64,000 nucleotides of DNA. It comes from Lucifuga dentata (Eukaryota; Chordata; Actinopteri; Ophidiiformes; Bythitidae). The stretch is from assembly GCA_014773175.1 (NCBI GenBank), contig VXCM01002108.1, positions 1 through 64,000 of the forward strand, in the 5' to 3' direction. Position 1 is the first letter of the stretch. Each line of letters starts with the position of its first letter. The translations under genes were made by a program, and so were the position numbers. The notes below the pieces were generated by a model. It was not told the origin of the DNA. It searched no databases and saw only the letters and a program-made list of their open reading frames with translations. Below, in pieces: positions 26,403-37,813 of this stretch.

Positions 26403-29400
26403 GATGAGATAGACAGGAAAAGCAGATGTTTGGAGGAGGTAGATAGAGAAAAATGTGTGTGTGAGTGTGTGTAGTGTGAGAACAACCAGCCGCCTCTCAG
26501 TGTGGCACTAATAGGTTCCATATCCTGGTGTGAAGAGTGATGCCAATCCCCGTCTGTACGACCACCTGCTGCTCTGCTTGCATCACACAAGGTGTGAACG
26601 GTCTGACCTTGGCACCATCTGTGTGTGGCAAAGCAGGCACTCCTAAATTTTATGTATCTTCATTAAAAAATACCAAATTTTTACTCGCTTCCCACATTCC
26701 TTATCCCGACTTGTCCTGAATTTACAGCCAAATTATCTGACTTTGTGAAGTGTGTCTGCCTGTGTGAACGCTTTTCAGTACCTGTGGTTGGATGTGTGTG
26801 TTCATGTATGTCAGCAGGTCTGGGTGGGATTTCCTCATGAGGACCCCTATGCACTTTACCGACCACACGCTCGTTTAAACTAGCTGACTGTCATGGAAAA
26901 TGAACTGAAAGAAAAGAGGGAGAGACAGATGTGAAAGCGAGAGAAAAACAGACAGCGGTCACAGGCTGAATGAATGCAGATGTGTGTGTGTGTAACACAA
27001 GCCGAGAAAGAAAGGTTTCGAGGGAAAGTTGTTTTCACACAGAGCCAATTACACACAAATGTACGAATGCTGCTTCTTAACATCCTACAGGAGTTTCGTT
27101 TATGCTAAAGCTTTTCTAGTTTGATCGCAAGTAACATTTTGTCATAACTGAGTAGAAATAGATTAAGTAGTGACAACTTATTGAAAGAGAAATGTGCTGA
27201 ACTGAAAACATGTAATGTTGCGTTCGACAGACCTCAGAACTCAGATTTTTCCTACTTCTTACTTGGAAAAATGTGTTGGAATGGCATTTGAAATCGGAGC
27301 TCCGGCTGGGAAACTCGGACCAAAATTATCTACCCCAACTTACTGAGTATGATGTCACTCAACATGGCAGCACCCGTGGAAGCGAGCTTTGTGAATGGAA
27401 ATGATCAGCTAAAAGGTGAATAAAGTATTTTTTCTTGTGTGAAATTGAAAGAAAAGGGTCGGAATATATCGCCAAGTTAACTATCTATTTTGTATAATAC
27501 CTATTTGCACATTGATACGTAAGTGTAAATAATTTCATAATATTACTTCTCTGCACAAATGTTTAATACCCACTGTGATTAATATCATTGTAAACTAACA
27601 CAACCAAACAGTCCTGTAGTCTAACTTTACTTTAGTTAGCATTTATTACGAGGTTTAATTAATTTTACAGAATTTATTGGTGTTCAGCGATGCTTTTTTG
27701 ATTACATTTGGCTGGAACGGTTTGAGGTTGGAAGTTGGAGCTTCCAACTGGGAAAAATTTGACTTCCGAGGTCTGTTGAACGCAGCATAACCCTGCCTCA
27801 GTTTATCTGTACAACCAATAAGGAGGCTGTGGATGGTATGTCACATCTTACTCCGCCCCAATGTGTAACTCCACCCCAGGGTCAAATACGCAATGAAAGG
27901 TCATTGTTGGAAGTTTATATAAACAATAGGTCAAATTGTATCCAATGTGTTTATAGAACACAACTTATGCGAGGTGACATAATTGGTATTTTGAGTTGAA
28001 ATTTATTTCAACTTCTGAGTTGCAGTTTTTAGTACACTCATCTGTACGGGGGCTGCATGAACGGGTTTTAAGGCAAATGTCTTTTTGTGGTGGCCAGTTG
28101 ACACTGTTGTCATGTTGTTAGTGGGAAGACTGTTTTTGAACTGCACAACTCGTTACATAAAGCACATGTAAAGCATCCACCTGGCTAAAACATCCTCGCA
28201 TAAAGCTCCCAGTGTGCTGCACTGTAGGCTGGAGCTTCCTGTGGAGGAGAGAGAGCGAGTGAGAGGAGAATTTTGCTCTGGAGATCAATGTAATATATTG
28301 TAAATAAACCCACTGTGAGCCCTCAGGATGAAGACTTGACATCACCTTTTATCATTCTTGGCTCCTTGCCAGAGGATTGTAATCCTCTTCTAAAGGGACA
28401 CACACTTTCAGAGTCACTGCTGGGGCTCAGAGTGGATTTGTGGGATGTGTGCTGATCCAACAGCAGCTGTGAGGGGTGTGGAAATGGCTTTAGTGTTCCC
28501 AAGGAGGCAAATAAGGAGTTCGAAAAGACTTTGAAAGCAAAAAGAACACCGCTTATTCAAGGTGACATAAATACTGCAGCCAGTGGAACATAAGCTGAGC
28601 ATTTAATAAGCATTTTGCTGCTGCTGACCACTTATTTGAGAATCAGTTCTCTGGACCCACATTTACTTCTTCACCTTCTGACTGCATTCTCCATGTCATG
28701 CCTCTCCGTTCACATTACAGTCCTTCACTTGTAGTGCCATCATTGAGTCCCTACTACTAGCCATTGATTGTAGAAAGGCCAGAGGTGAGGATAACTTGGA
28801 TCCATACTTTCTCAAGTTCTTTGTCCCCTTTATTGCTGAGCAAATAACACTTTCTGTCTTTCTGTTTCAACTGGTTTTGTTCCTTGTGTCTGGAAATCTG
28901 CCCATGTAGGGCCCAAATCTGCATAAAGTCCAATTCTCCAAATTGCCTTGTCTTGCTAAAATCCTGGAATCTTTAGTCAATTTAACCTTTAATCATTCCT
29001 CACAAAACACTCAGTGTTTAATCCCCATCAGTCTGATCAGTTTTAGATCAAAGCATAGCACCATCACTGCTACGGTAGTCATCAATGACACTGTATCATC
29101 TGGAGACAAAGGCAAAAACCTGTTCGTTGACCTTTCCAAAGCATTCGACACTGTTGATCACTCCTTACTCCTTAATAAATTACATAGCATCGGTTCTGAT
29201 ACAAACGCCTATAAATGGTTTCAGAACTACCTCTCAAATAGAAAGCAATCTCTTTTCATGGGAAATGTTTGTTCCAATTTCTTGTCAATTTCAAAGGGTG
29301 TTCCACAAGGTTCAATACGGGGTTCAATATTGTTTAGTATTTATATCAACAATATTACCTCCTTAACTGAGTGCAAGTTTCATCTTTATACGGATGATAC

Positions 29401-31083
29401 TGTCCTGTATTGCTTTGCTGATTCTGTACAATTAGCTGCTGAAAAACTGCAGCATTCCTTTAACATTTTACAAGATGCATTGATTAAGCTTAAGCTAATC
29501 TTGAATGTAAAGAAGACCAAGTTCATGCTATTTTCTAGAACAGGAGATACAGAGTACAAAAATACACACATCTCAACTGTGAGTGGTTTCTTTATTGAGA
29601 GAGTTGCTGTGTACAAATACGTAGGTATGCTGGTGGATGAGAAATTTACTTTTAAACCTCACATTGAAAGTCTTGTCAGTAAATTACAGCAAAAAATTGG
29701 CCTCCTTTTACAGAAATAGAACTATCTGTCTGATTCTGAGTAGGAAAAAGATTATCGAGGTTGCATTGCTGTCACTACTAGATTATAGACATGCTTCTGC
29801 GACCACACTCAGCTCTTTGGACTCAGTTTTTATCATTCTGCTCTTAGATTTATCACAGGTGATAGGTATGGTACTCTTCTTTGCATTTTATATCAAAAGG
29901 TTGGTTGACCCTCTCTCGCAGAAAGACATGAAAAACATTGGTATTTATTTATTTATAAAGCTATTATTGAAAGTTTACCATCTTATATATCATCACTGTT
30001 ACATTGAGCTTCTGGTCCTTATCTTACATATTCTAGCAATTGGCTCACACTCCAGGCCCCTCGTATTGATATTGATTTGGGTAAAACTGCTTTTAGTTAC
30101 ACTGTTCCGGTCTCATGGAATAAACTGCAATGCTCCCTAAAACTCAAAACTCTTGTAACTGTTGGTCAATTTAAATCAATTGTAGCATAACACCTGTCAA
30201 CAGTCTGATTGTTTTAATTGATTTTTTTTTTAAATTGCTGTTTGTGTGATCTTGATGTCATTGTAAAAGAGGGAAAGCCCTCAATAGTTCTTGAGAAATA
30301 AAGGTTTGAAATGAAATGAAATGAAATATGATAATATAATTATCCAATGTGTCACATGTAGAATTTAAGCAATGTAATATTTATATTCAATTATGACATT
30401 CTAAAGGAGACCTTGTGAAGATATGAAAGGGAATACTAAAAAGCTGCTACAATATGCAAAGAATCAATTTAAAAAGGTCACTTTAAATGTGTATATTGTG
30501 CAGTCATATGATATTTACTGCATGCATTCTCATTGTAAACCTTGTCTCAAGGAAAAATTTGGTCATATGAAAAGTCTGATGCCAAACTCTAATACCAAAT
30601 CTTAGTCCTGTTTTATTCTCCCTGCAGCTGACCCTTCAGATGTCACTGAAAAATTCTATGATCTAACAAATCTATGATAAAAGCTCTTTTTGAATGTTGC
30701 CTAATTTAAATCCTAGCAGACCCATTTCCAGAAACATGTGGTTAAGGCACAGAAAAAAATAATAATACATATATAGTAATACAAGAGACAGAAAAGGAGA
30801 ACAAGATGAAAGGGCAGAGGAAATAGGATGCTTCACACTGAACCTCAAAAACAAGATGCGAGAGAGAGAGAGATTTTTTCTCCTCTTTCTCCTCTCCTAT
30901 AGAAGAAAAAGAGGAGGAGGAGATAATTAAGTAGCTGGAGAGTGAAGAGAAGGAAAAGAGAAAAGTCCTCTCATCTTTTGGTTCCACTTTGATGGAGCAA
31001 AGCAGATCTTGTGAAGCAGAGTATGATTAAAAAAAGTGAAAATAATATGGCGAAAGTACACTGGAAGGGACCACACACAAACA

Positions 31084-31121
<38 letters not shown>

Positions 31122-33448
31122 ACTTTTTCAGCCTAAACCACAACAACTGTGATGGACTGTCACTANCACACACACACACACACCCTTTACTTTTTCAGCC
31201 TAAACCACAACAACTGTGATGGACTGTCACTAGTGAATTTATGGGGTACATTGTGACTTTTTAAATTGCAAGTGTGTAAATTTGAGTTGAGTCTCTATAT
31301 TAACATAATACAAACAGTTGTGTTTATGTATTTATGTGGGTGTGTATGTGTTAGAGAAAATATGTTTACCTGAGAGCTTAGAGCTGAAGCAGGAAAGCAA
31401 TAAAGGAGGCTATAAATGTGAGTCCGATGGGTGGACGGATGCCTGATAGATCAATAATCTGATAATACACAATCTTCACAGGCAATTTCAAAAAAATGTT
31501 TTCAAAAGGTTGTTTGAATAGGATAAAGACTGTCAGTCAAAAACTCGATTAAGATTTAAATATATTGGGATAAAATGAATGGCACTTTGAAAAGCATTTG
31601 CAAACTAAGCTTTTGAATGAAATCAAAGCTGAGAAGTGGATATGAAAAGAAGCAAAACTATTTGAATGTAAATTTGTCTAAATATGATTCTGGAAACTGC
31701 ATGAAAGGGGATTTAAAGAATTTTGAGAGGCTTGCATCACAAGGATTTTCAGAATACTGTTCGTTATTATAGAAAACTGGTGAAATCAACAAAAATACAA
31801 ATAGCAACACATTCAAGGCTTGTCATATATACAGAAATCACATCCCCATTTATCCCATTGCCCATATATGAGAGGCAATAATGAAAATCAGAAATCTATT
31901 TTTACATCCTGCAGTGTTGCAGATTTTTCAAAACTGCAGTCAGTAGCTCTTGAATTTGCACATTATTTGGATTTTAATGTTTGGAAGTTCACACAAAATT
32001 TCAGCAATAAATAATATGGCAAAGATTTGGGAAGTTTTGGGAGGAAGTCATAAGCATGAGTAAGCAGTTTTGCATCTCTATCAGGCTCATCGGACATGCT
32101 GCTTAGGACACAAAGGCCCAGGTGTTCATGGAGGAAAGTCAGACAGTAGCAATCTATCACTGCTGCTGCTCCCAGATGGTATATACGAGTGTGTGTGAGT
32201 GTGTTTGCATATGTGCATGGTTATCTGTCGCAGTAGGTGTCCTCCTCTGCTGACCATGACTTTGCTAAAATAAAATGTGTGGGAAAAGCAATGATGCAGC
32301 AGAACGTGCCTAAACCAACGCTTGTGTTTCGAACCCATGAATACATGCTTGTCTGCTGCATGTTTGGGTGAATGTGTGATTAGAACCTCCAAATTCTTGA
32401 AGCAGATGTCATCTACTGCTGGTTATGTGTTTGAATTTAAAGGACCATACCGGCGATCGTGCATGTTTGAGCCTAATATATTCAATTTTCATACATGTTA
32501 CGTTACTGACAATCATTTCCCAATGGATAAAACCGTATTTCAGCTTTCCTGATATTTTGCAAACTCTCTTAATCTTTCATAATCAAATATTCAAGTGATA
32601 CACCCACCTTAAAAATCAATGTTTCACCTGCTAATAGTTACGCAGCCNATATTCAAGTGATACACCCACCTTAAAAATCAATGTTTCACCTGCTAATAGT
32701 TACGCAGCCTTATGGAGTCATGGTTGTTTAAATTTTTCAATAAACGGTCTTCTTTTGGGACTATAATCCCCAGTGGAGACATACGTTCACCCCGCCCTTT
32801 TTATTATGCTTAAACACTAAAATTACGTAACTTAAAAAAAAAAACCTGAATACACGTCTTGTTCACGATGATGGATTACCTATCCAAGAACATTTCAAGT
32901 ATCAAAAAGTTGATTTTAATAGCGTACCAGAATGAACTGAAAGCAATGGTGGTCTGGAAGGTAGGAAAACATTTTTAATTCACCGTTCCAGTGGTATGCT
33001 TTGGGAAATGATTGTCAGTAACGTTACGTGTATGAAAATTGAATATATTAGGCTCAAACATGCACACTCCGGTATGGTTCTTTAATGCAGCAATATCATC
33101 TAAAAGGCCTACACAGCAAAAGAACTATAAATCATAAACTGGTTCAGTTTCAATAAAAATCAACGTGAGGCCATCAGACACATACACACGTGCATGTGCG
33201 CTGATTCAGGCATAGTCTGTAGAACATCTCAGTTGTGTTTGTATCACAATCACACAAACTCACACACATACAAACCCTCAGAGTTTCAAAATAATGACCC
33301 TTCTTCCTGCTGTAAGATAAGTGAGCACCAAGAAGAGATATGTAGTGAAAAAATATGGTTTTGCTCCAAGTTTCCTTTTGGCACAGGAAAGAAAATGGAC
33401 ACCCCACCCACTTACCCTAATATACTGCACTCCATGGACTGACTGACT

Positions 33449-33506
<58 letters not shown>

Positions 33507-36500
33507 AAAAGGGAAAAAAAAGAAAGGAAAAAAGGGGGAAAAAAAAATGTTTAATTGCTAAAAACTGTGGGTTTTTTAATATACAGTCGATGGTAAAGAA
33601 TAAACAGTACCATGTTTCCAAAATATGAAACATTTCTGAAAAAACAACTCTATTATCATGATAATCATTTTTTTCCCCCAATGCTACAGGCAACTACTTA
33701 TCATGATTAAATTAATAAATATTTGAACTATACTGGTTAGAAGTCTTTCTTGTCCTCTTCCTCCCTCCTAACCTCACTCTACCTCTGCCTGCATGTTTTC
33801 CTCAGTGTTTCTCTCTCTTCTTTTTCTTCTGCATCACCCTCGTGCACTCTGTACTTATTCAAGACTGCACTACTTAATTCAACATGTAATTAAAAAAGAG
33901 ATGATGTATCATTATGAAATTAGCCTCTCTCTGAGAAGATTTACAAATGTTTGGGTAGTAGCTCTGTTCTTTAAATTAAGACATGTGTCTTGAGTGTTGT
34001 TGAGCTTATATCTGGCAAACAGGACAAATCACAGTGTAGGAAATGGGTCACGAACGCAAAACTGAGCTTAAGCCGACTCGAACATCACAGGGGAAAAGTA
34101 TGGATATGTGTTGGTGTCCTTTTATGTTTATATCTTGTTTTTGTGTATTAGAGTCTCCTACCATCAGCCTCAGCCCGTGTGTCCTCAGGTGAGGGAGTGT
34201 TGTGTCCCCAGTCTGCTGCAGTACAGATCTGCACCACCAGGAGCCGCCTCAGTGGTACCAGGTCAGCGTCTTTGAGCCCCACCTCCAACAGCCCAACGAT
34301 GGTCCGGCCTGGCTGACTAGTTATCACAGTAACCTGGAAATACATCCAGAGGAAGTGGAACATGTGCCTATGTGAACACTGAACAGGCTGAAGACGCCAT
34401 TTTAGGCCTTAAAAGGTAAATAAGGCAGGCATAGAATTAATCATCAAAGATAAAAGTACGGAGAGCTTTAGAAATTCATAATCTACGACCCAGAGGACTA
34501 AAGAGGACAGTCAGACTAACTGATCAACCTACAGAAAAACCTCCCTCTGTTTCAGTGTTTCTATTCTTAAGTCATACTATTGTTCTCATCCCCTATCCCT
34601 CCCCCGAAAAACAGTTCTGAATTGTTTATTATGAAAGCTTAATTTTGTGTTTTGAGTTGTAATATCTTCAAAGATTCTTTGGGGTTGATTGTAATACTTC
34701 TGTGGAAACATTATGTATATAGTACTACATTATATATACTATATTATATATACACTATATTCCTTTTCCTTTTCACGTGAAATGTAGGACAGAGACACAA
34801 GTATAAAATACAATCCCAGTAATGCAAACTCCCACCCTCACAAAAAATTAGCATACCGAATGTTATTCTGAGAAAGCTACACACACTACACACACATCAT
34901 CAGACTCTGTAAGTCATGACACAGGGAATAAAACTACAAATGCACTGTGAAATGATTGTTTTGTTCCTGACATAACTCGTTTTTTTTTTTTTCTTAGCGT
35001 GAAGATTGTTGCAGCAGACTGCTCTAATGTGATGAAAGAGCACATCAATTGCTGCTAAATTTGAAGACAGAAAGAGCAGAAATTAGTTTTAGATGGCATC
35101 AATATGCCTAATGGGGACAAACAGATGAATTAATGTTAGGCTGATGTTGACCATCCTGCTGTATCACATTACCAGTGACAGTTAATGATGATTCCAATGG
35201 GATTATGGGTTCTGCTTTCTGTTGTTTCCTGCTGTTTGGCCAAAAGTAGAATTGCTGCTGCAGCCTAATGCACATCTTCAAGTAAGTGCAAAACACAATA
35301 CACACACATGCATATGCTGTATATACGGAGCCATGTGTCTGCTTAGTGTCTCTCGGTCCTATAATAGAGCTATTCATATTTTCTGCTGTCGGAAACAGCG
35401 GCTCTTAGTGTAATCATCCGTCCAGAGCGTCCTAATAAAGTTGGATGGATCTGAAAAAGCACCATTAACAAAACCACAGCTTTCTATCCAGAGGACCTTT
35501 TTGTTCAAATTTAACAAGGAACGCAGCGACTGGTTGATTTTTCATGTCTCCACAATCGACCATCTAAATTTAACTCATGAAAATTCAGTGAAAGCTCCAA
35601 GTTTCCTAAACCTCCAAGTGATACTGAAAGCTATGATCCTTCGCTGATTTCACAATTCACTCCACTTTAATCATAATATCAGGATGCAAATTTGTAGATA
35701 CAAACAAATCAGACAAGGATTTGCCATAAAAATATGTGCAAATGGATTTTGAAAAGGGGTACACAATGTAATATTAGGAAAGGGATTTAAATAGTTTGTA
35801 TACTATATGCGTTTGCCGCTTAGAAGTAACATTAGGACTGGAAATTGTAGCAGGGAAGCACTGAGGACTGTTGAAGTATGTGGCAGAACTCTTCATAGAT
35901 GAATGGCTCTGCAGATGCTGAATGGAGCTCATTTGAAATGTACATGAGCTGCTGTAAAGTGGCCCGTCTGACATAAGCTGTGAAGAGTTCTCAGCTGTGC
36001 ACAGAGAATATTTAAACATTTTTAAAAACATGCAAATTACTTTCCTGATTCAATATTGTTTTGCAGCTTCTAAATGCACTGAAGCGCATATGAGGAAAGC
36101 TCATTTAACTAGAGTGAGTGGATCCTATTCGTTTTATTAGCATGAAGTAAAAAGCTTGAACAGATTAAAGTGGGCCTATTCTGTCGGAGCTACTCTGTAA
36201 TTGTATAGGTGCTCCTTTATAAAAGATTTGGTGAAAATTACTAAATTTTCAAATGAAAATATCGACAAAATAGGAATTGCATTAGCTTGAAGTTATGGCA
36301 GCCATATTTTGAGTCCCAGAAATTATGTGAATGTTAAGTATTTTCTGTTAAGTACTAAGTATTTTCATAAACTGTAATCTTTATCAAACCAGAGTTCTAA
36401 GCAGAACTACATGATGAGTAGTCCAGTCTTTCATTTCCTATACACACTTATATATTTCCTAATAAGGGCTGTGGTGAGAGGGCTTCTGATGGCTGCAAAT

Positions 36501-37813
36501 AAAGTTGTGAACACACTGAATAGATCAATGTTCAGTTGTTGGTGTACTCTAAAAACTGATATTGGTGTATTCTCACAGGCAATGTGAGGCTTTTGCAAAC
36601 ACAACATCCCCTTTCAGTTTTGATTGGCATGGTCGGCACAGGTTGGCTGGCTCGCTGAGCTTCTACAGGCTGTTCTGCTCTTGCATTCAAAAGCAGTAAA
36701 AGAGCCTTGGAAAACATGCTAAATTTGATTTCTGTGGAATATACTGCCAGCCTATTGCAAAACACAGACACTTTTGCAGCTATTTAGCACTGCCAACCAA
36801 TCTGAATTGCATATGTTTGTAAATGCATTCAGATGGTCCATCTGTGTGTGTTTATTGCTCTAGTGTGAATAGTGTTTCTTCTATATTCTATAGCTTGTGC
36901 ACACATGGTATTTTTCTGCACTTACCTCCACAGATGCGTTGTTGCTAGCCCGGTTGCCAGTGCTGGTATGTCTGCTATACTGTTTAAACTGCTGCAGACT
37001 GTCCAGTATCGCCTGACGCAGCAGCTCCGCTCCTCTGGCTGGGCCTCTGATGCAGCCTTCTCCTGGAATAGATCTCAGCTCCTCGACGCAGGAATGCAGC
37101 CTGGCCAGGTTACCACGAACCTGCTAAAATACAGAGAAAGACAGCAGGAAGGAGAAAGAAAAGGGTGAGAAATAAGATGGGTGAGGGGAGTGAAAGAGCG
37201 ATAAAACTTGATACACTTAAACTGTTTTCATCTCTCTTACAAAGACTTCATCTGGAATAAACCGCAGTGCCTCAAAGTAGTACAGTTCCTGATTAAGTTA
37301 TTTTTGGGGCATTTGCTTTTATTCATCAGAGACGGTGAGATGGAAAACATGAGGAGAGAGAGAGAGAGAGAGGAATGACATGCAACAAAAGTTTATGCTG
37401 GGGTCAAGTGGTGCAGTTACATGGCATCTGTCTAAGCCAGGACACCCAGGGTGAACTTATTTCAACCTATTAGCAATGCTATCCATGTACATATACAGTA
37501 TCTCTCTGATTGTGTCTGTCTTTTCTTTCCATGCCATTTCTTACCACAAATGGCAGCAGACATTCCTGCTGCCTACTGATGGCATAAAGGCTGAGTAGCG
37601 GTATTCTACAGGGTCCATCCAGACTACAGGCAAGGGATAAGAAATTATCCAGAGCATCACAGAGCACGCTACTGGTTTCAGACCACCAAGGTGGCAGAGC
37701 CTCCACAATTAAGATCCTGGCCAGTTCCCGCTGAAATGAAGAGGACCAGTAAACCAAACTCCCAGACAGAGAGGAGCCTGTTGTCCTCTTCCTGTTGTCC
37801 ATCGAAATGGTAT
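16687..37813 (-). CDS. m1ap: m1ap, meiosis 1 associated protein (nine coding exons)
   Basis: Germ-line protein needed for meiotic crossover maturation and spermatogenesis; in mammals it associates with the TEX11-SHOC1-SPO16 (ZZS) group (literature knowledge). Joining 37545-37802, 36926-37123, 34162-34333, 19641-19796, 19314-19473, 17799-17940, 17283-17328, 17045-17187 and 16687-16890 gives a phase-consistent 492-codon frame, near the human length of about 530. Diagnostic stretches against human are LCDALDNFLSLACSLDGP, LLSLYAISRQQECLLPFV, LDSLQQFKQYSRH, VITSQPGR, GLKDADL, KCDMQERL, YGLPLVIRPTTCWKLDWDE and FHALCHTL. Start chosen at ATG 37800-37802, just inside the exon whose acceptor ends at 37814. 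It runs tail to tail with dok1. Intron 3 is 14.4 kb and full of repeats. The C-terminus is shorter and more divergent than in mammals. Confidence 0.95.
17045..17187 (-). CDS. m1ap: m1ap coding exon 8
   Basis: 143 nt; acceptor AAATCTAG, donor ATACAG|GTCAGG. Encodes VHSHYVLQSSPSLSLLLKPV, ACRDLLLPCSLPVSSQDPTP and ESLHTIQ, matching human MPSHSLTLLVKAVATRELML. Leaves in phase 0. Confidence 0.92.
17283..17328 (-). CDS. m1ap: m1ap coding exon 7 (46 nt small exon)
   Basis: Acceptor TTATTTCAG, donor GGCTCAG|GTCCGT. It enters in phase 0 after HTLR and encodes SRDLFLLLQSQPGGS, aligning with human KREWLLLAKGEPPG. It joins exon 8 in phase 1. Too short for a plain open-frame scan. Confidence 0.85.
17758..17798. 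repeat. (CA)n microsatellite starting at the m1ap exon 6 donor
   Basis: About 20 CA units on the plus strand; on the m1ap strand this is (GT)n beginning with the splice donor itself. Confidence 0.95.
17799..17940 (-). CDS. m1ap: m1ap coding exon 6, flanked on both sides by TG repeats
   Basis: 142 nt. Encodes LRADGVCESVLYGLPLVIRP and TTCWKLDWDEMEANQNLFHA, the best conserved block of M1AP (human YGLPFILRPTSCWQLDWDEL). On the gene strand the acceptor is a (TG)n run ending GAGATGCAG, and the donor GT after CTAAGG is the first unit of another (GT)n run of about 20 units. Skipping it would shift the frame. Confidence 0.95.
17949..18003. repeat. (CA)n microsatellite at the m1ap exon 6 acceptor
   Basis: About 27 CA units; on the m1ap strand a (TG)n tract ending 8 nt before exon 6, in place of a normal pyrimidine tract. 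Confidence 0.95.
18468..18513. repeat. (TG)n microsatellite in m1ap intron 5
   Basis: About 22 TG units. Confidence 0.95.
18643..19233. mobile_element. TTAA MITE, copy E (m1ap intron 5)
   Basis: TTAAAGGACCATACTGGC to GACGGTATGGTCCTTTAA, about 590 bp and nearly collinear with copy B. It lies in the intron between m1ap coding exons 5 and 6. Confidence 0.87.
19314..19473 (-). CDS. m1ap: m1ap coding exon 5
   Basis: 160 nt; acceptor ACCTTTGTAG, donor ATCAA|GTAAGA, leaving in phase 2. Encodes CVKCDMQERLISPALISLTS and LAKGLANQSAVPQRLKAI. Human has CLKCDLQERLLCPSLL and a similar basic end (VIKAL). Confidence 0.93.
19641..19796 (-). CDS. m1ap: m1ap coding exon 4
   Basis: 156 nt; acceptor CTGTCTGCAG, donor TCTG|GTTAGG. 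Read in the phase set by exon 3 it gives ALMLGVEVDLQQVENSAFAM, EMVLKTWLHEQGGDREHLHL and LLPSPLDNPNS, matching human GTDIDLQTIDNDIVSMEIFF and KAWLH. The opposite strand carries a longer but meaningless open frame. Confidence 0.9.
22005..22291. repeat. compound microsatellite cluster (GA)n-(TG)n-(TC)n-(TG)n
   Basis: Purine-rich GA/GGGGA at 22005-22046, (GT)n at about 22116-22167, then (TC)n running into (TG)n at about 22234-22291. Confidence 0.9.
22943..23530. mobile_element. TIR element with CTTGAGTA(T/C)AAGCC ends
   Basis: Begins ACCGTATATCCTTGAGTACA and ends in the inverted form TCATACTCGAGCATATACG. TATAAGCCGACCCCC occurs near both ends. No coding region is seen. An N at 23044 lies between duplicated 67 bp copies. 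In m1ap intron 3. A 104 bp relative is at 59765-59868. Confidence 0.7.
27218..27788. mobile_element. TIR element, GCGTTCGACAGACCTC ends, copy 1
   Basis: Left end TGCGTTCGACAGACCTCAGA and right end GAGGTCTGTTGAACGCAGCA are inverted repeats of about 17 bp with one or two mismatches. The interior (AACATGGCAGCACCCGTGGA, AGCGAGCTTTGTGAATG) recurs in reverse orientation at 58.5-59.15 kb. No coding region. Confidence 0.78.
28720..30330 (+). mobile_element. decayed non-LTR retrotransposon (CR1/L2/Rex1-like LINE), 5' truncated
   Basis: Pieces of one reverse transcriptase are spread over the three forward frames: FVPCVWKSAHV (about 28.87 kb), a 258-codon block 28943-29719 with FVDLSKAFDTVDHSLL, SKGVPQGSIRGSILF and LYTDDTVLYC, then YRNRTICLILSRKK and a C-terminal SWNKLQCSLKLKT. 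The catalytic box reads YTDD where active LINEs have YADD. Frameshifts make it inactive. No endonuclease domain is seen. The 3' end is a short untranslated tail closed by (TGAAA)n repeats, as in this LINE group. It lies in the large intron of m1ap, opposite to that gene. Clade assignment needs alignment. Confidence 0.88.
28943..29719 (+). pseudogene. LINE reverse transcriptase fragment
   Basis: Longest open piece of the retrotransposon, covering fingers and palm of the reverse transcriptase. Recognisable boxes are LPCLAKILESL (start), LSKAFDTVDH (motif A), KGVPQGSIRGSILF (motif B) and LYTDDTVLY (motif C, degenerate). It ends at KLQQKIGLLLQK, after which the frame shifts into 29.70-30.14 kb. 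Preceding domain pieces lie in another frame. Confidence 0.85.
32437..33085. mobile_element. TTAA MITE, copy F (m1ap intron 3), with gap duplication
   Basis: TTAAAGGACCATACCGGCG to CTCCGGTATGGTTCTTTAA. Apparent length about 649 bp is inflated by an N at 32648 between repeated copies of about 60 bp; without it the length fits the family (about 590 bp). Confidence 0.87.
33449..33502. repeat. (CA)n microsatellite in m1ap intron 3
   Basis: About 26 CA units, followed by an A/G-rich low-complexity run to 33546. Confidence 0.95.
34162..34333 (-). CDS. m1ap: m1ap coding exon 3
   Basis: 172 nt; acceptor GTATTTCCAG, donor GATG|GTAGGA, leaving in phase 1. Encodes VTVITSQPGRTIVGLLEVGL, KDADLVPLRRLLVVQI and TPSPEDTRAEAD. 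It precedes the 14.4 kb intron. Confidence 0.93.
34334..36925 (-). other. m1ap: m1ap intron 2
   Basis: 2.6 kb of AT-rich sequence with a TA-rich patch at about 34712-34758. No repeats with clear ends and no exon-like open frame found. Confidence 0.6.
36926..37123 (-). CDS. m1ap: m1ap coding exon 2
   Basis: 198 nt, phase 0 at both ends, acceptor GTATTTTAG and donor GTGGAG|GTAAGT. Encodes QVRGNLARLHSCVEELRSIP, GEGCIRG and AILDSLQQFKQYSRHTST, matching human VQVKGNFARL and GLQQFKQYSRH. Confidence 0.93.
37545..37813 (-). CDS. m1ap: m1ap coding exon 1 (start codon at 37802)
   Basis: The acceptor TTTTTTTAG precedes a short 5' UTR piece and ATG GAC AAC CGG. The exon encodes MDNRKRTTGSS, then RILIVEALPPWWSE, VLCDALDNFLSLACSLDGP and LLSLYAISRQQECLLPFV, closing at donor GTG|GTAAGA in phase 0. 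The acceptor shows that at least one upstream non-coding exon exists; I did not locate it. Confidence 0.93.

Larger units (their letters stand above)
19797..34161 (-). other. m1ap: m1ap intron 3 (14.4 kb)
   Basis: Bounded by exon 3 donor and exon 4 acceptor. Contains (GA)n/(TC)n tracts at 20.6-22.05 kb, (TG)n at about 22116-22167 and 22258-22291, three MITEs (22.9, 27.2 and 32.4 kb), the LINE fragment (28.7-30.3 kb), and (CA)n at 31077-31116 and 33449-33502. No nested gene is recognised. Confidence 0.75.
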
